Part shown: positions 1-6,960 of the stretch, piece by piece | Layout of the letters: the number at the start of each line of letters is the position of its first letter | Numbering within the stretch: the first letter of the stretch is position 1 | Source of the DNA: Actinomycetes bacterium | GTDB lineage: Bacteria; Actinomycetota; Actinomycetes; Actinomycetales; Beutenbergiaceae | Assembly (NCBI GenBank): GCA_021793935.1 | Contig: JAJYRV010000025.1 | Coordinates: 1,315 to 13,454 of the forward strand | DNA: 12,140 nucleotides | Direction of reading: 5' to 3' | The notes under the pieces: generated by a model | The model's input: the letters and a program-made list of their open reading frames with translations, nothing else | Databases searched by the model: none | What the model was told of the DNA's origin: nothing | Program-made: the position numbers and the translations under genes

Positions 1-588
1 GCCCGCTTCGTAGCACAGGGGCACGAACCGCTCCGCTGCGCCGCGTGCGAGGTCTCCCGCTGCATCTCCGGCGCCGCCTCCTGCGCCGCCGCCCGACGCG
101 CCGCCGCCCGCGTACGGGCCGACGAAGATCCGGGGCGGGGAGGTGCATTCGACCTCGCCTGGCCCATTTCGGTGCGCGCCGATGTACAGCACTCCAGAAA
201 GCACATTCTCCGGGCCGAAATGCCGGGCCAACGCGTCGTCGCAGCGGACCCCGTTCTGGAGAGAGAGCACGGAGGTTCCTGGTTCGCGGAGCCTGTCGAT
301 TATGGGCAGCACGACGTCGGTGTCGTACGTTTTCACGCAGACAAGCACCACGTCCAGCGGCGCCCCGCTCGCGCCGCGAGCTGGCCGGTGCGGGCCGCTG
401 GTATCGAGGACATCGGCGGGCGTTGCCCGCCACCCGCCGTCGTCGTCGACAATCCCGATCCCCTCCCGCGCAATCTTGTGAGCGGATGTTCCCCGTGCCG
501 CGAGGGTGACCCCGATTCCCGCCCGAGCGAATCTCGCCGCAAGATAGGCGCCGGTAGCTCCGGCGCCCACGATGCCCACGCGTGCCAC
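1..588 (-). CDS. panE: 2-dehydropantoate 2-reductase (ketopantoate reductase family), 3' end cut by window
   Basis: The family reduces 2-dehydropantoate to pantoate with NADPH, in the cytoplasm, for pantothenate and CoA synthesis. The frame is open from a GTG at 588 to the window edge (196 residues of a usual ~300), so the C-terminal substrate domain is missing. Seen: a Rossmann start with GAGATG at residues 8-13 directly after the N-terminus, CVKTYD at 84-89, whose Lys matches the conserved catalytic-region Lys of the family, and LQNG at 110-113. GGGAGG (595-600) lies 6 bases before the GTG and fixes the start. Odd: a Gly/Ala-only stretch at residues 161-178. The gene is divergent from cstA. 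Many PanE-like paralogues have unknown substrates, so the family is surer than pantoate synthesis itself. Confidence 0.82.
   Translation of the reverse strand, partial: MARVGIVGAGATGAYLAARFARAGIGVTLAARGTSAHKIAREGIGIVDDDGGWRATPADVLDTSGPHRPARGASGAPLDVVLVCVKTYDTDVVLPIIDRLREPGTSVLSLQNGVRCDDALARHFGPENVLSGVLYIGAHRNGPGEVECTSPPRIFVGPYAGGGASGGGAGGGAGDAAGDLARGAAERFVPLCYEAG
55..108 (-). repeat. GGC-rich trinucleotide run coding a Gly/Ala tract
   Basis: Inside the ketopantoate reductase gene, residues 161-178 are almost entirely Gly and Ala, coded by near-repeated GGC/GCG codons. The tract follows the FVGPYA strand and would form a flexible surface loop. It looks like a lineage-specific expansion by replication slippage; the frame stays open through it. 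Confidence 0.6.
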
Positions 589-667
589 GAACGTCCTCCC
601 TGTCCGTCTTCCCGACCGGTATTTTCCGCGAGTACGCCCGCAAACAGCGGGGTTTCGATAGGATTTA

Positions 668-684
668 AGTGTCACGGTAACACT
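668..684. promoter_or_regulatory. 17-bp palindrome, candidate operator between panE and cstA
   Basis: AGTGTCACGGTAACACT is symmetric apart from its central base and one internal pair (outer arms AGTGT/ACACT, inner AC/GT). It lies in the divergent region about 80 bases upstream of each start, which is a position from which a repressor or activator could act on either gene. It resembles dyad sites of CRP/GntR-type regulators only loosely. I could not assign a regulator or a convincing -35/-10 pair for either gene. Confidence 0.4.
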
Positions 685-769
685 GCCGCTACGCCTGCCG
701 TATTTTACGCGCACTCGACAGAATGTGCGCGATCGGCCGTGACCTACAAACTGCAATGAAGGAGTTACA

Positions 770-2476
770 TTGAACTCGGTGATCTTAGCGCTCATCGGCG
801 TTGCAATGATGTTGCTCGGGTACTTCCTATATTCGAAGTACTTGAGTAAACGGATCTACAAACTAGATGAGAACTTCGAAACTCCCGCACACACCCAACG
901 CGACGGCGTTGACTACGTGCCAACAAACAAGTTCGTCCTATGGGGGCACCACTTCACCTCCGTCGCCGGTGCCGCGCCCATCGTTGGGCCCGCCGTTGCG
1001 GTGATCTGGGGCTGGCTGCCCGCGTTCCTCTGGGTGACCCTCGGAACCGTGTTCTTCGCCGGGATGCACGATCTCGGAGCCCTGTGGGCATCGGTGCGGC
1101 ACCGGGGCCAATCGATCGGGACCCTTTCCGGGCGTTATATCGGCTCCAATGGCCGCAACCTGTTCCTCGTCGTCATCTTTCTCCTGCTGCTGATGGTCAA
1201 CGCGGCGTTCGCCGTCGTGATCACCGACCTGCTGCTCACGACACCGTCGTCGGTGATTCCGACGTGGGGAGCCCTCGTCGTCGCGCTGTTGGTCGGCCAG
1301 GCGATCTACCGTTTCCGGTGGAACCTCGTTGCCGTCTCGATCGTCGGCGTGGTCGCGTTGTACGGCCTCATCATCCTCGGCGATGCCTATCCCGTGGTCC
1401 TACCCGAAACCATCCTGGGCCTGTCATCCGCGTCCTTCTGGGTGATCGTGCTGTTCCTCTATGCGGGGCTTGCTTCGATCCTGCCCGTCTGGGTGCTTCT
1501 GCAACCGCGGGACTACATCAATGGGCTGCAGCTGTTCATCGGCCTGGGGATCCTCTACATCGGTGTGCTCATTGCGAGCCCGTCGGTCGTCGCCCCCGCG
1601 TACAACAGCGCCGTTCCCGAAGGCACGCCGGGCATCGTGCCACTGCTGTTCGTCACGATTGCCTGCGGGGCGATCTCCGGGTTCCACGGAATCGTGTCCT
1701 CGGGAACCAGTTCGAAACAGCTCGACAAAGAGACCGACGCCCGCTTCGTCGGCTACTTCGGCGCGGTGGGTGAAGGGCTCCTCGCCCTCGGTGCGATCAT
1801 CGCGGCGACCGCCGGATTCCGGTCGCTCGCAGACTGGGAAGAGATGTACCACGCATTCAACGAAGGCGGAGTCGCCGCGTTCGTCCAGGGCGGAGGCTCG
1901 ATCGTCAATCAAGGGTTGGGGATCCCCACCTCGCTCTCGGCGACCATCCTCGCCACGATGGCCGTGTTGTTCGCCGCGACGACGATGGATACCGGAGTCC
2001 GCCTCCAACGTTTCGTCGTGCAAGAGGCCGCCGACATCTTCGGATTCAAACTCGGCAAGGGAGTTGCCACGATCGTCGTGCTCATCTTCGGGATGGGGCT
2101 GGCATTCGGCGCCGGTGCGGATGGTTCGGGCGGGATGGTCATCTGGCCGCTGTTCGGTACGACCAACCAGCTCATGGCCGCGCTGACGCTGGCCATCCTC
2201 GCGGTGATCCTCACCCGGAAGCGCCGTCCGACCCTGCCTATCCTCATCCCGATGGTCTTCGTTGGACTGATGACCCTGTACGCACTGGTGGTACAGCTCG
2301 GGCAGTTCTACTCCGAGAAGAACTGGCTGTTGTTCGGCATGGACCTCGTCATCCTCGTCGCTTCCCTCTGGGTGATAACGACGGCGCTCGGCGCCATTGG
2401 CCGCGCCCGGCGCGAGCCTCCCGAGCTCGAGGATGAGGAACCGGAGATCGCCGAATCTACCGGGAAACCCTTCTAG
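770..2476 (+). CDS. cstA: CstA-family carbon starvation protein (pyruvate/peptide transporter)
   Basis: A polytopic inner-membrane carrier. Studied relatives (CstA, BtsT) import pyruvate and have been linked to peptide uptake during carbon starvation. The 568 residues carry the family's signature blocks: GHHFTSVAGAAPIVGP (59-74), QPRDYING (246-253), SGFHGIVSSGTSSKQ (303-317), TTMDTGVRLQR (404-414) and WPLFGTTNQL (459-468), among roughly 14 or more hydrophobic segments, ending in an acidic cytoplasmic tail (549-568). It is shorter than the ~700-residue E. coli proteins and fits the short class. The start is a TTG at 770 behind AAGGAG (759-764); this keeps the first membrane helix. It is followed 11 bases later by the Cys-Cys small protein, so the two are almost certainly cotranscribed. 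The substrate is not readable from sequence. Confidence 0.95.
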   Translation: MNSVILALIGVAMMLLGYFLYSKYLSKRIYKLDENFETPAHTQRDGVDYVPTNKFVLWGHHFTSVAGAAPIVGPAVAVIWGWLPAFLWVTLGTVFFAGMHDLGALWASVRHRGQSIGTLSGRYIGSNGRNLFLVVIFLLLLMVNAAFAVVITDLLLTTPSSVIPTWGALVVALLVGQAIYRFRWNLVAVSIVGVVALYGLIILGDAYPVVLPETILGLSSASFWVIVLFLYAGLASILPVWVLLQPRDYINGLQLFIGLGILYIGVLIASPSVVAPAYNSAVPEGTPGIVPLLFVTIACGAISGFHGIVSSGTSSKQLDKETDARFVGYFGAVGEGLLALGAIIAATAGFRSLADWEEMYHAFNEGGVAAFVQGGGSIVNQGLGIPTSLSATILATMAVLFAATTMDTGVRLQRFVVQEAADIFGFKLGKGVATIVVLIFGMGLAFGAGADGSGGMVIWPLFGTTNQLMAALTLAILAVILTRKRRPTLPILIPMVFVGLMTLYALVVQLGQFYSEKNWLLFGMDLVILVASLWVITTALGAIGRARREPPELEDEEPEIAESTGKPF

Positions 2477-2487
2477 AGGGAGGGCCC

Positions 2488-2763
2488 GTGGTACCCGGTG
2501 ACAACGAACGCAGCCTGTGGGAGCGCTTCTCCCACGGGCTGCGGGAGTTCTATGTCGCGCCCTATCGGCGCACGTTCGCCCGAGCACGGCGGGAAGAGGA
2601 GGACCTGTTCATGGTGATGGTTCTCGCTGAAGCCCTGGGCGTGCCCAACCCGGTGAGCTACTACACCATCGAACTCCTCCCCGTGATTTATGAACGCTTC
2701 CACGACTGGCACAAACGCCAGGGCATGGACTCTTCCCCGTTGGAGTATCTCGCGTGCTGTTAG
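2488..2763 (+). CDS. small protein ending in Cys-Cys-stop, CstA-associated (resembles cory-CC-star family)
   Basis: A 91-residue soluble protein starting at GTG 2488 behind GAGGGAGGG (2476-2484). Its N-terminal half is basic and amphipathic (REFYVAPYRRTFARARREEE, residues 19-38), the middle is hydrophobic (LFMVMVLAEALGVPNPVSYY, 40-59), and it ends LEYLACC-stop. I recall an actinobacterial family annotated as cory-CC-star protein with the same ending; the match is from memory. The small partners of CstA and BtsT in E. coli (YbdD, YjiX) also, as I recall, end in Cys-Cys, and some of that family are predicted selenoproteins. This supports an analogous partner role, perhaps with the terminal thiols acting in redox, metal binding or gating. 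It lies 11 bases after cstA and its last 10 bases overlap the ATPase gene. Function unknown. Confidence 0.85.
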   Translation: MVPGDNERSLWERFSHGLREFYVAPYRRTFARARREEEDLFMVMVLAEALGVPNPVSYYTIELLPVIYERFHDWHKRQGMDSSPLEYLACC

Positions 2764-3740
2764 ACATCGCCGCTTCGAAAAAACTACTCTTCGTGGGCGG
2801 AAAAGGTGGGGTCGGGAAAACTTCCATCGCCTCGACCATCGCGCTCGCACGGGCCGACGCGGGTGCGCGGGTCCTCATCGTTTCCACCGATCCCGCTCAC
2901 AGCTTGGGGCACTTGTGGGATATGCGCATTGGTGACGAGATCACCGAGCTTGGCCCGCGTGGTGTTTACGGGCTGGAGATTAACCCCGCTAGCGCCACCG
3001 ATGAGCACCTCGCTCAGGTCGAAGAACGCCTGAATAAGCTCGTGCCTGACCATATGCGCTCAGAGGTGCGCAAGCATCTCCAACTCGCGAGGGAGGCACC
3101 GGGCACCCACGAGGCAGCGATGCTCGAACGGATCGCCACGACCGTGGAGACCTATGGCCCGCAGTTCGACCTTGTCATCTTCGACACTGCCCCATCCGGG
3201 CATACTGCCCGGCTGATGACCTTGCCGGAAACGATGGCCACGTGGACCCAGGGGATGTTGCACCGTCACGACCGTTCCGAAAAGCTCACCCGCGCACTGC
3301 AGGGCCTGGACGAGGAGGACCCCGGCCTCGACGTCGTGGCCGTCGGCCGGGGACAATCACGTGCTGAACGCGACAGCGAGATCCGCCGAGTTCTCCTCGC
3401 CCGCCAGGAACGGTTCACGCAACTCCGCGCGGCCCTGCAGGACTCGGACGAGACCGCCTTCATCGTTGTGTTCCAGGGCGAACGCCTTCCCGCCCTAGAA
3501 ACGGTCGAACTCGTCGATCAACTCCGGCGTTCCGGGATGGAGTGCGCTGCGGGCGTGGTCAATCGCCGGTCGCCTGCCGATGCCGGAGATCTGCTCGCCC
3601 AACGCCGGCAGCAGGAAGCCGAGCACATTGCATACGTCACGGACGCCCTGCCCGATCTCCCACTCGTTGAAGTTCCCCTGCTCGGCGAAGACCTCCAAGC
3701 GCCGAGGACGCTCCGGGAGATTGCTACCTACCTCGCCTGA
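2754..3740 (+). CDS. ArsA/Get3-type ATPase (SIMIBI P-loop), CstA-operon associated
   Basis: A 328-residue single-domain P-loop ATPase of the deviant-Walker class. Seen: GGKGGVGKT (15-23) with signature Lys17, switch I STDPAHS (44-50), switch II DTAPSGHTARLMTLP (144-158), and VVNRR (268-272) in the expected adenine-contact region. Family members dimerise and use ATP to drive arsenite pumps (ArsA) or carry tail-anchored proteins (Get3). Its only cysteine is C264, so neither the ArsA cysteine triad nor the Get3 CXXC zinc site is present. There is no arsB or arsR nearby, so arsenic export is unlikely. The GTG start at 2754 sits inside the final codons of the upstream gene, with GGAG at 2742-2745, implying translational coupling. 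I infer a role with CstA and the Cys-Cys protein; the client is unknown. Confidence 0.92.
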   Translation: MLLDIAASKKLLFVGGKGGVGKTSIASTIALARADAGARVLIVSTDPAHSLGHLWDMRIGDEITELGPRGVYGLEINPASATDEHLAQVEERLNKLVPDHMRSEVRKHLQLAREAPGTHEAAMLERIATTVETYGPQFDLVIFDTAPSGHTARLMTLPETMATWTQGMLHRHDRSEKLTRALQGLDEEDPGLDVVAVGRGQSRAERDSEIRRVLLARQERFTQLRAALQDSDETAFIVVFQGERLPALETVELVDQLRRSGMECAAGVVNRRSPADAGDLLAQRRQQEAEHIAYVTDALPDLPLVEVPLLGEDLQAPRTLREIATYLA

Positions 3741-3781
3741 GTATGCTGCACCTCGCCTGGCTCTTCTCTGCGGGGGCACGC

Positions 3782-3794
3782 CAGCGGATCGCTG
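3782..3794. terminator. weak short hairpin between convergent ATPase and HNH genes
   Basis: CAGCG-GAT-CGCTG forms a 5-bp GC-rich stem with a 3-base loop in the 68-base gap between two convergent stop codons. It has no T-tract on either side. It is the only obvious symmetric element there, so it is offered as a possible bidirectional terminator with low certainty. Confidence 0.25.
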
Positions 3795-3808
3795 CGCAGG
3801 TAGCGCTG

Positions 3809-5575
3809 TCACCACAGTTGCCCCTCACTCACCGGGTCGTCGGGCGGCCGGTTGACTAGTTCTTTCTCCCGCGCAACGGGAGCGGCTAATCCACCGGTGG
3901 CTCTGGCACGCGGATCGACCGAGGAGATTCGGGGTGGCCGTGGCCTGTTGCCGGCGCTCGAGGAAGAATCCTCACGCGGGGGTGGTGCGGTACGCATCTG
4001 GGACACGCGCGAGGTGGGCCGGCGCGTGGTCTCGCCCGAATCCCGGCGTCGTGGGGAGGCCCGAGACTCATCGGGTGGCACGCTGGGCATAGTTCCGCCA
4101 GGAGAACGGCTCGGCGGGGGAAGTTCCCCGGAGGAGGCAGGGGAGGAGTGCCCGGGTGGATCGATCACGCGGCCGTGCCGGCTTGTAAAAATCCATTCAC
4201 CTCGACGCCGGGTGATAGAAATATCTCGCTCGTGCACCAAGTCATGGTGTCGATAACAGAGCAAGATGCCCAGGTCCACGTCGGTGTTGCCCTTATGTTT
4301 GGCCCACGAGATTGAGTGGTGGATCTCGCCGAATCCGGGCGGCTCATCGCAGCCGGGATATCTGCAGGTGCGATCCCGGGCAATGATTGCTCGGGTTTGG
4401 TGCGCGGTGAAGATGCGTTGCTCGCGCCCCACGTTGAGAACCGTGGAGTCGGGCCCGAAGATCACCCTTGCGAGCATGGATTCGCACGTGAAACGAGCGA
4501 GAACTTTATGCGGGATGGGCGTTCCGTCCGGTAACTGCGCCGGAGCGGCTCCCTGCAGCTGCGTGTAGTCGAGGGACGTGGAAATCACGTGCTCGTCTCC
4601 GGGCTTCCAGGATTTCGCCCACTCGGCCTCGTCGAGAACCTCGCCGAGGCCGAAGGCCGCGCCACTTTCAGTATCGCCCGCGGGCATGATGGGACCGCTT
4701 GCCTCAACGAGGCGGCGCAGGGTGTCATATTCCACGGTGACCGTCAGATGCGGCCTGATTCGAGCAGTTGGCATTTGGAAGCCTGCGTCGAGGGACTGTG
4801 CGGCAAGGGCGATGAGCGCATCAGCGCGCCGCTCGTTGTAGGGGCGGAGATCCTCGGCGGATCGGCGACCCATGTGAGCTCTCAAGGCCTCATCAAGCAG
4901 GGCGCCGCTCGCGGGGTTCAACCATCCGTAGAGGTGATAGCCATCGGTCGTAGGCGCCAGCGACACTTCCTCTTTAGCGGTCTCTTTGCGCCACCGCCGA
5001 TCGGCGGCTTCCGGGTCGGTTTCGATCGCCCACGAATTCGCGACTTTGGCGAACTTCGTTGCGTCCATCTCCTGTGCCTGTCGGAGAAGGTACTCTTCGC
5101 CGCGTTCGGGGTCGGCCAGTTTCTCCCGTTGCTTATCGGTCTTCGTGCACCGCTGAGCAATTATCTGTGCATGGTCGGAGCTGATCGTGCCCTGCGCGAG
5201 TGCCTGCCGCGTCGCGGGCAGGTCATCTTGGAGGGATTTGGACAGCCGCACCGCTTTGCCCGCGGTTCCCCGGGTCGAGCCCGTTTGCGAGGTGACCCAC
5301 GAGTCGAAGTTGCGCTGCCCGTCGAGCGCCCATTTCCCGCTCGTTTCGGCAGCGGCGAGAACGTCCGCTTGAATCGCGGTGGTCGTGCGCATGATTTGTT
5401 CCAGCTCCCGAACGAGATCTCGGGCAGAGCCAGAGACCGCCGCACTCCAGTCCGTTGCCGCGAGCTCCCTGAGCCCGCCCGAGATCGCGCGCAGCTTTTG
5501 AAGCTCGACACCTGGGCCGGGGGCACGCTCAGCATTCCCCGCAGATGGGGGAGTGGGGCTGGGCGGCGGTGCCAT
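3809..5575 (-). CDS. HNH endonuclease with DUF222 (13E12-repeat family)
   Basis: 588 residues. The family is abundant in actinobacterial genomes and is built from an N-terminal helical DUF222 domain (here about 30-340) and a C-terminal HNH nuclease domain. The HNH part is intact: C404 and C409 (CRYPGC), IHH with H419-H420, N430, C440, YRHHDLVHE with H443, H444 and H448. It is therefore probably a metal-dependent DNA nuclease; the biological role of the family is unsettled. Residues from about 472 to 588 are a Pro/Ser/Arg-rich tail with no recognisable fold. The start ATG at 5575 has AAGGAG (5581-5586) 5 bases upstream and a good promoter behind it. It stands alone, convergent with the ATPase gene. 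Such genes often occur as multiple dispersed copies, suggesting mobility, but no terminal repeats are visible here. Confidence 0.93.
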   Translation of the reverse strand: MAPPPSPTPPSAGNAERAPGPGVELQKLRAISGGLRELAATDWSAAVSGSARDLVRELEQIMRTTTAIQADVLAAAETSGKWALDGQRNFDSWVTSQTGSTRGTAGKAVRLSKSLQDDLPATRQALAQGTISSDHAQIIAQRCTKTDKQREKLADPERGEEYLLRQAQEMDATKFAKVANSWAIETDPEAADRRWRKETAKEEVSLAPTTDGYHLYGWLNPASGALLDEALRAHMGRRSAEDLRPYNERRADALIALAAQSLDAGFQMPTARIRPHLTVTVEYDTLRRLVEASGPIMPAGDTESGAAFGLGEVLDEAEWAKSWKPGDEHVISTSLDYTQLQGAAPAQLPDGTPIPHKVLARFTCESMLARVIFGPDSTVLNVGREQRIFTAHQTRAIIARDRTCRYPGCDEPPGFGEIHHSISWAKHKGNTDVDLGILLCYRHHDLVHERDISITRRRGEWIFTSRHGRVIDPPGHSSPASSGELPPPSRSPGGTMPSVPPDESRASPRRRDSGETTRRPTSRVSQMRTAPPPREDSSSSAGNRPRPPRISSVDPRARATGGLAAPVAREKELVNRPPDDPVSEGQLW

Positions 5576-5604
5576 TGCTGCTCCTTACGAGGGCTGATAT
5601 ATCC

Positions 5605-5633
5605 ATCATAGTAGAACGGATGTTCGCCGTCTA
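5605..5633 (-). promoter_or_regulatory. sigma70-type promoter for the HNH gene
   Basis: Read on the minus strand: TAGACG (-35, 5633-5628), a 17-base spacer, then TATGAT (-10, 5610-5605). This matches TTGACA/TATAAT at 4/6 and 5/6 with ideal spacing. The predicted transcript would begin near 5598 and give a leader of about 23 bases that includes the AAGGAG ribosome site. Confidence 0.55.
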
Positions 5634-5900
5634 GGGATATGGGTCACGAAATGATAACGAAGGCGGGTGGCCGCTCCGGCCTCGGCGCCCGCTCGAGACC
5701 CCCGCCCAGCGCCAAAAACACTGCGCCTCGCCACGCGCCGAGAGGGGTGCGATCGATGTGCCTCAATGGTCTCACTCGCCTGTGACACCGCTTCGCGGGG
5801 CCGCACGCACGCGCCGAGAAGGCCACCCGCCTCGTCTCGCACCCGCCAACCGGCGCTGGGAGGCGCGGCTCCGGTCTAAGGTGGAGCGCGGGAGGTAGCT
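5634..5900. other. GC-rich intergenic region, no gene seen
   Basis: The non-coding remainder between the HNH gene and the oxidoreductase gene. Short open frames on both strands translate to Ala/Pro/Arg-rich low-complexity sequence without good ribosome sites, as expected by chance in GC-rich DNA. The only clear signals are GGGAGG about 5 bases before the ATG at 5901, and a weak TAAGGT (5878-5883) that could be a -10 element but has no partner -35. Confidence 0.5.
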
Positions 5901-6899
5901 ATGAATGCTGAACACGGCGAACCGATTCGCTGGGGATTCATCGGGCTTGGTCGAATGGCCGCGAACGTTGCCGGAGACTGGGCGAACCAACGAAACGGCG
6001 AGCTCTACGCCGTCGCCTCACGATCGGTGGAACGCGCGGAGAAGTTCGCGAGTAGGTTCGGTGCGGCGAAGGCGTATGGCTCGTACACGGAACTCCTTGC
6101 TGATCCGCAGGTCGATGCCGTCTACGTGGCCACGCCGCACTCGGTGCACACACGGGATGGCCTGGCCGTCATCGCCGCCGGGAAACCCCTACTCATGGAG
6201 AAGGCGTTCACCGCGACCCTCGAGGGTGCGCAACAACTCGTACGCGCGGCACGCGAGGCGGAGCTCTTCGCGATGGAAGCAATGTGGACCCGGTTCCAAC
6301 CGGCGATCGTCAAAACGCGCGAACTCATCAATGAGGGAGCGATCGGCGAGGTGCGCACCGTGCATGCCGATCTGGGCGTGGCCCGGCCGGTCGACGCGAG
6401 TGACCGGCTCTTCGCTCTTGATCTCGGCGGGGGAACGCTGCTCGACCTCGGGGTCTACGTCGTCAACTTCGCCCACATGATCCTAGGAAAGCCCGAACAC
6501 GTCACCGCGAGTGGAATCATCGGCGAGACCGGCGTCGACGTGGAATCCTCGCTCCTGCTCGAGTACGACGGCGGAAAGACGGCGCTGCTATCGACCTCCT
6601 TCCTTGCGCCCTCGCCCGGGTATGCCCGCGTGTTCGGCACGCACGGGTGGATCGACATCCCGCCGCGTTTCCATCACCCCGACCGGCTCGTGCTGCACCG
6701 CACGGGTGCCCAAGCGCAGGAATTCGCCCTTCCTCCCCGCGGGGTGGGGTACGCGCACGAATTCGACGAGGTGAGCACCGCGCTCGCCGCGGGGCGCACG
6801 GAGTCGCGCGTGATGCCGCTGCAGGCGTCGCTCGAGGTGCAAGAGGTCCTGCAGACCGCCGCCGATGCCATCGGAGTGCCCCTGCGCGAGCTGGATTAG
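5901..6899 (+). CDS. Gfo/Idh/MocA-family NAD(P)-dependent oxidoreductase
   Basis: A 332-residue cytoplasmic dehydrogenase with an N-terminal Rossmann domain (GFIGLGRMA, 12-20; VYVATPHSVH, 74-83) and the family's C-terminal beta-sheet domain. The usual EKP triad appears as MEKAF (99-103), and GGGTLLDLGVYVVNF (176-190) supplies K101 and Y186. These match the Lys/Tyr pair of the dimeric dihydrodiol dehydrogenase / D-xylose dehydrogenase branch, so a sugar or polyol substrate with NADP is the best guess. This is inference; the family is broad. GGGAGG before ATG 5901 sets the start. It stands as a single gene convergent with metX, so the context gives no pathway. Confidence 0.9.
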   Translation: MNAEHGEPIRWGFIGLGRMAANVAGDWANQRNGELYAVASRSVERAEKFASRFGAAKAYGSYTELLADPQVDAVYVATPHSVHTRDGLAVIAAGKPLLMEKAFTATLEGAQQLVRAAREAELFAMEAMWTRFQPAIVKTRELINEGAIGEVRTVHADLGVARPVDASDRLFALDLGGGTLLDLGVYVVNFAHMILGKPEHVTASGIIGETGVDVESSLLLEYDGGKTALLSTSFLAPSPGYARVFGTHGWIDIPPRFHHPDRLVLHRTGAQAQEFALPPRGVGYAHEFDEVSTALAAGRTESRVMPLQASLEVQEVLQTAADAIGVPLRELD

Positions 6900-6927
6900 G
6901 TGCGCGAGCTTGGACTAGGGGTCAGCG

Positions 6928-6960
6928 CAACGAGGCGCTGGCTCGGCTCACGCCTCGTTG
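6928..6960. terminator. 10-bp-stem hairpin, shared terminator candidate between oxidoreductase and metX
   Basis: CAACGAGGCG (6928-6937) and CGCCTCGTTG (6951-6960) are perfect inverted repeats around a 13-base loop. The loop contains the metX stop codon at 6948-6950, and the arm at 6951-6960 codes the last residues (Asn-Glu-Ala) of MetX. No T-tract follows on either strand, which is common for actinobacterial hairpin terminators. It could serve both converging transcripts. Confidence 0.6.

Noticed and set aside
1424..2587. 387-codon minus-strand open frame over cstA
   Set aside because: Antisense shadow of a strongly conserved membrane protein; translation is His/Asp/Arg-rich with no recognisable motif, as GC-rich codon bias produces.
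2754..3740. Arsenite efflux ATPase (arsA) with an arsenic resistance locus
   Set aside because: No metal-site cysteines and no arsB, arsC, arsD or arsR nearby; context is cstA.
3809..5575. HNH gene as part of an insertion element, intron or retron
   Set aside because: No terminal inverted or direct repeats, transposase, reverse transcriptase or intron-like structure around it.
4589..5611. 340-codon plus-strand open frame over the HNH gene
   Set aside because: Antisense to an HNH/DUF222 gene with intact catalytic motifs and its own promoter and ribosome site; the frame shows no protein-family features.
5606..5879. Short open frames on both strands in the gap before the Gfo/Idh gene
   Set aside because: Ala/Pro/Arg-rich composition, no ribosome sites, and mutual overlap with each other and with the HNH promoter.
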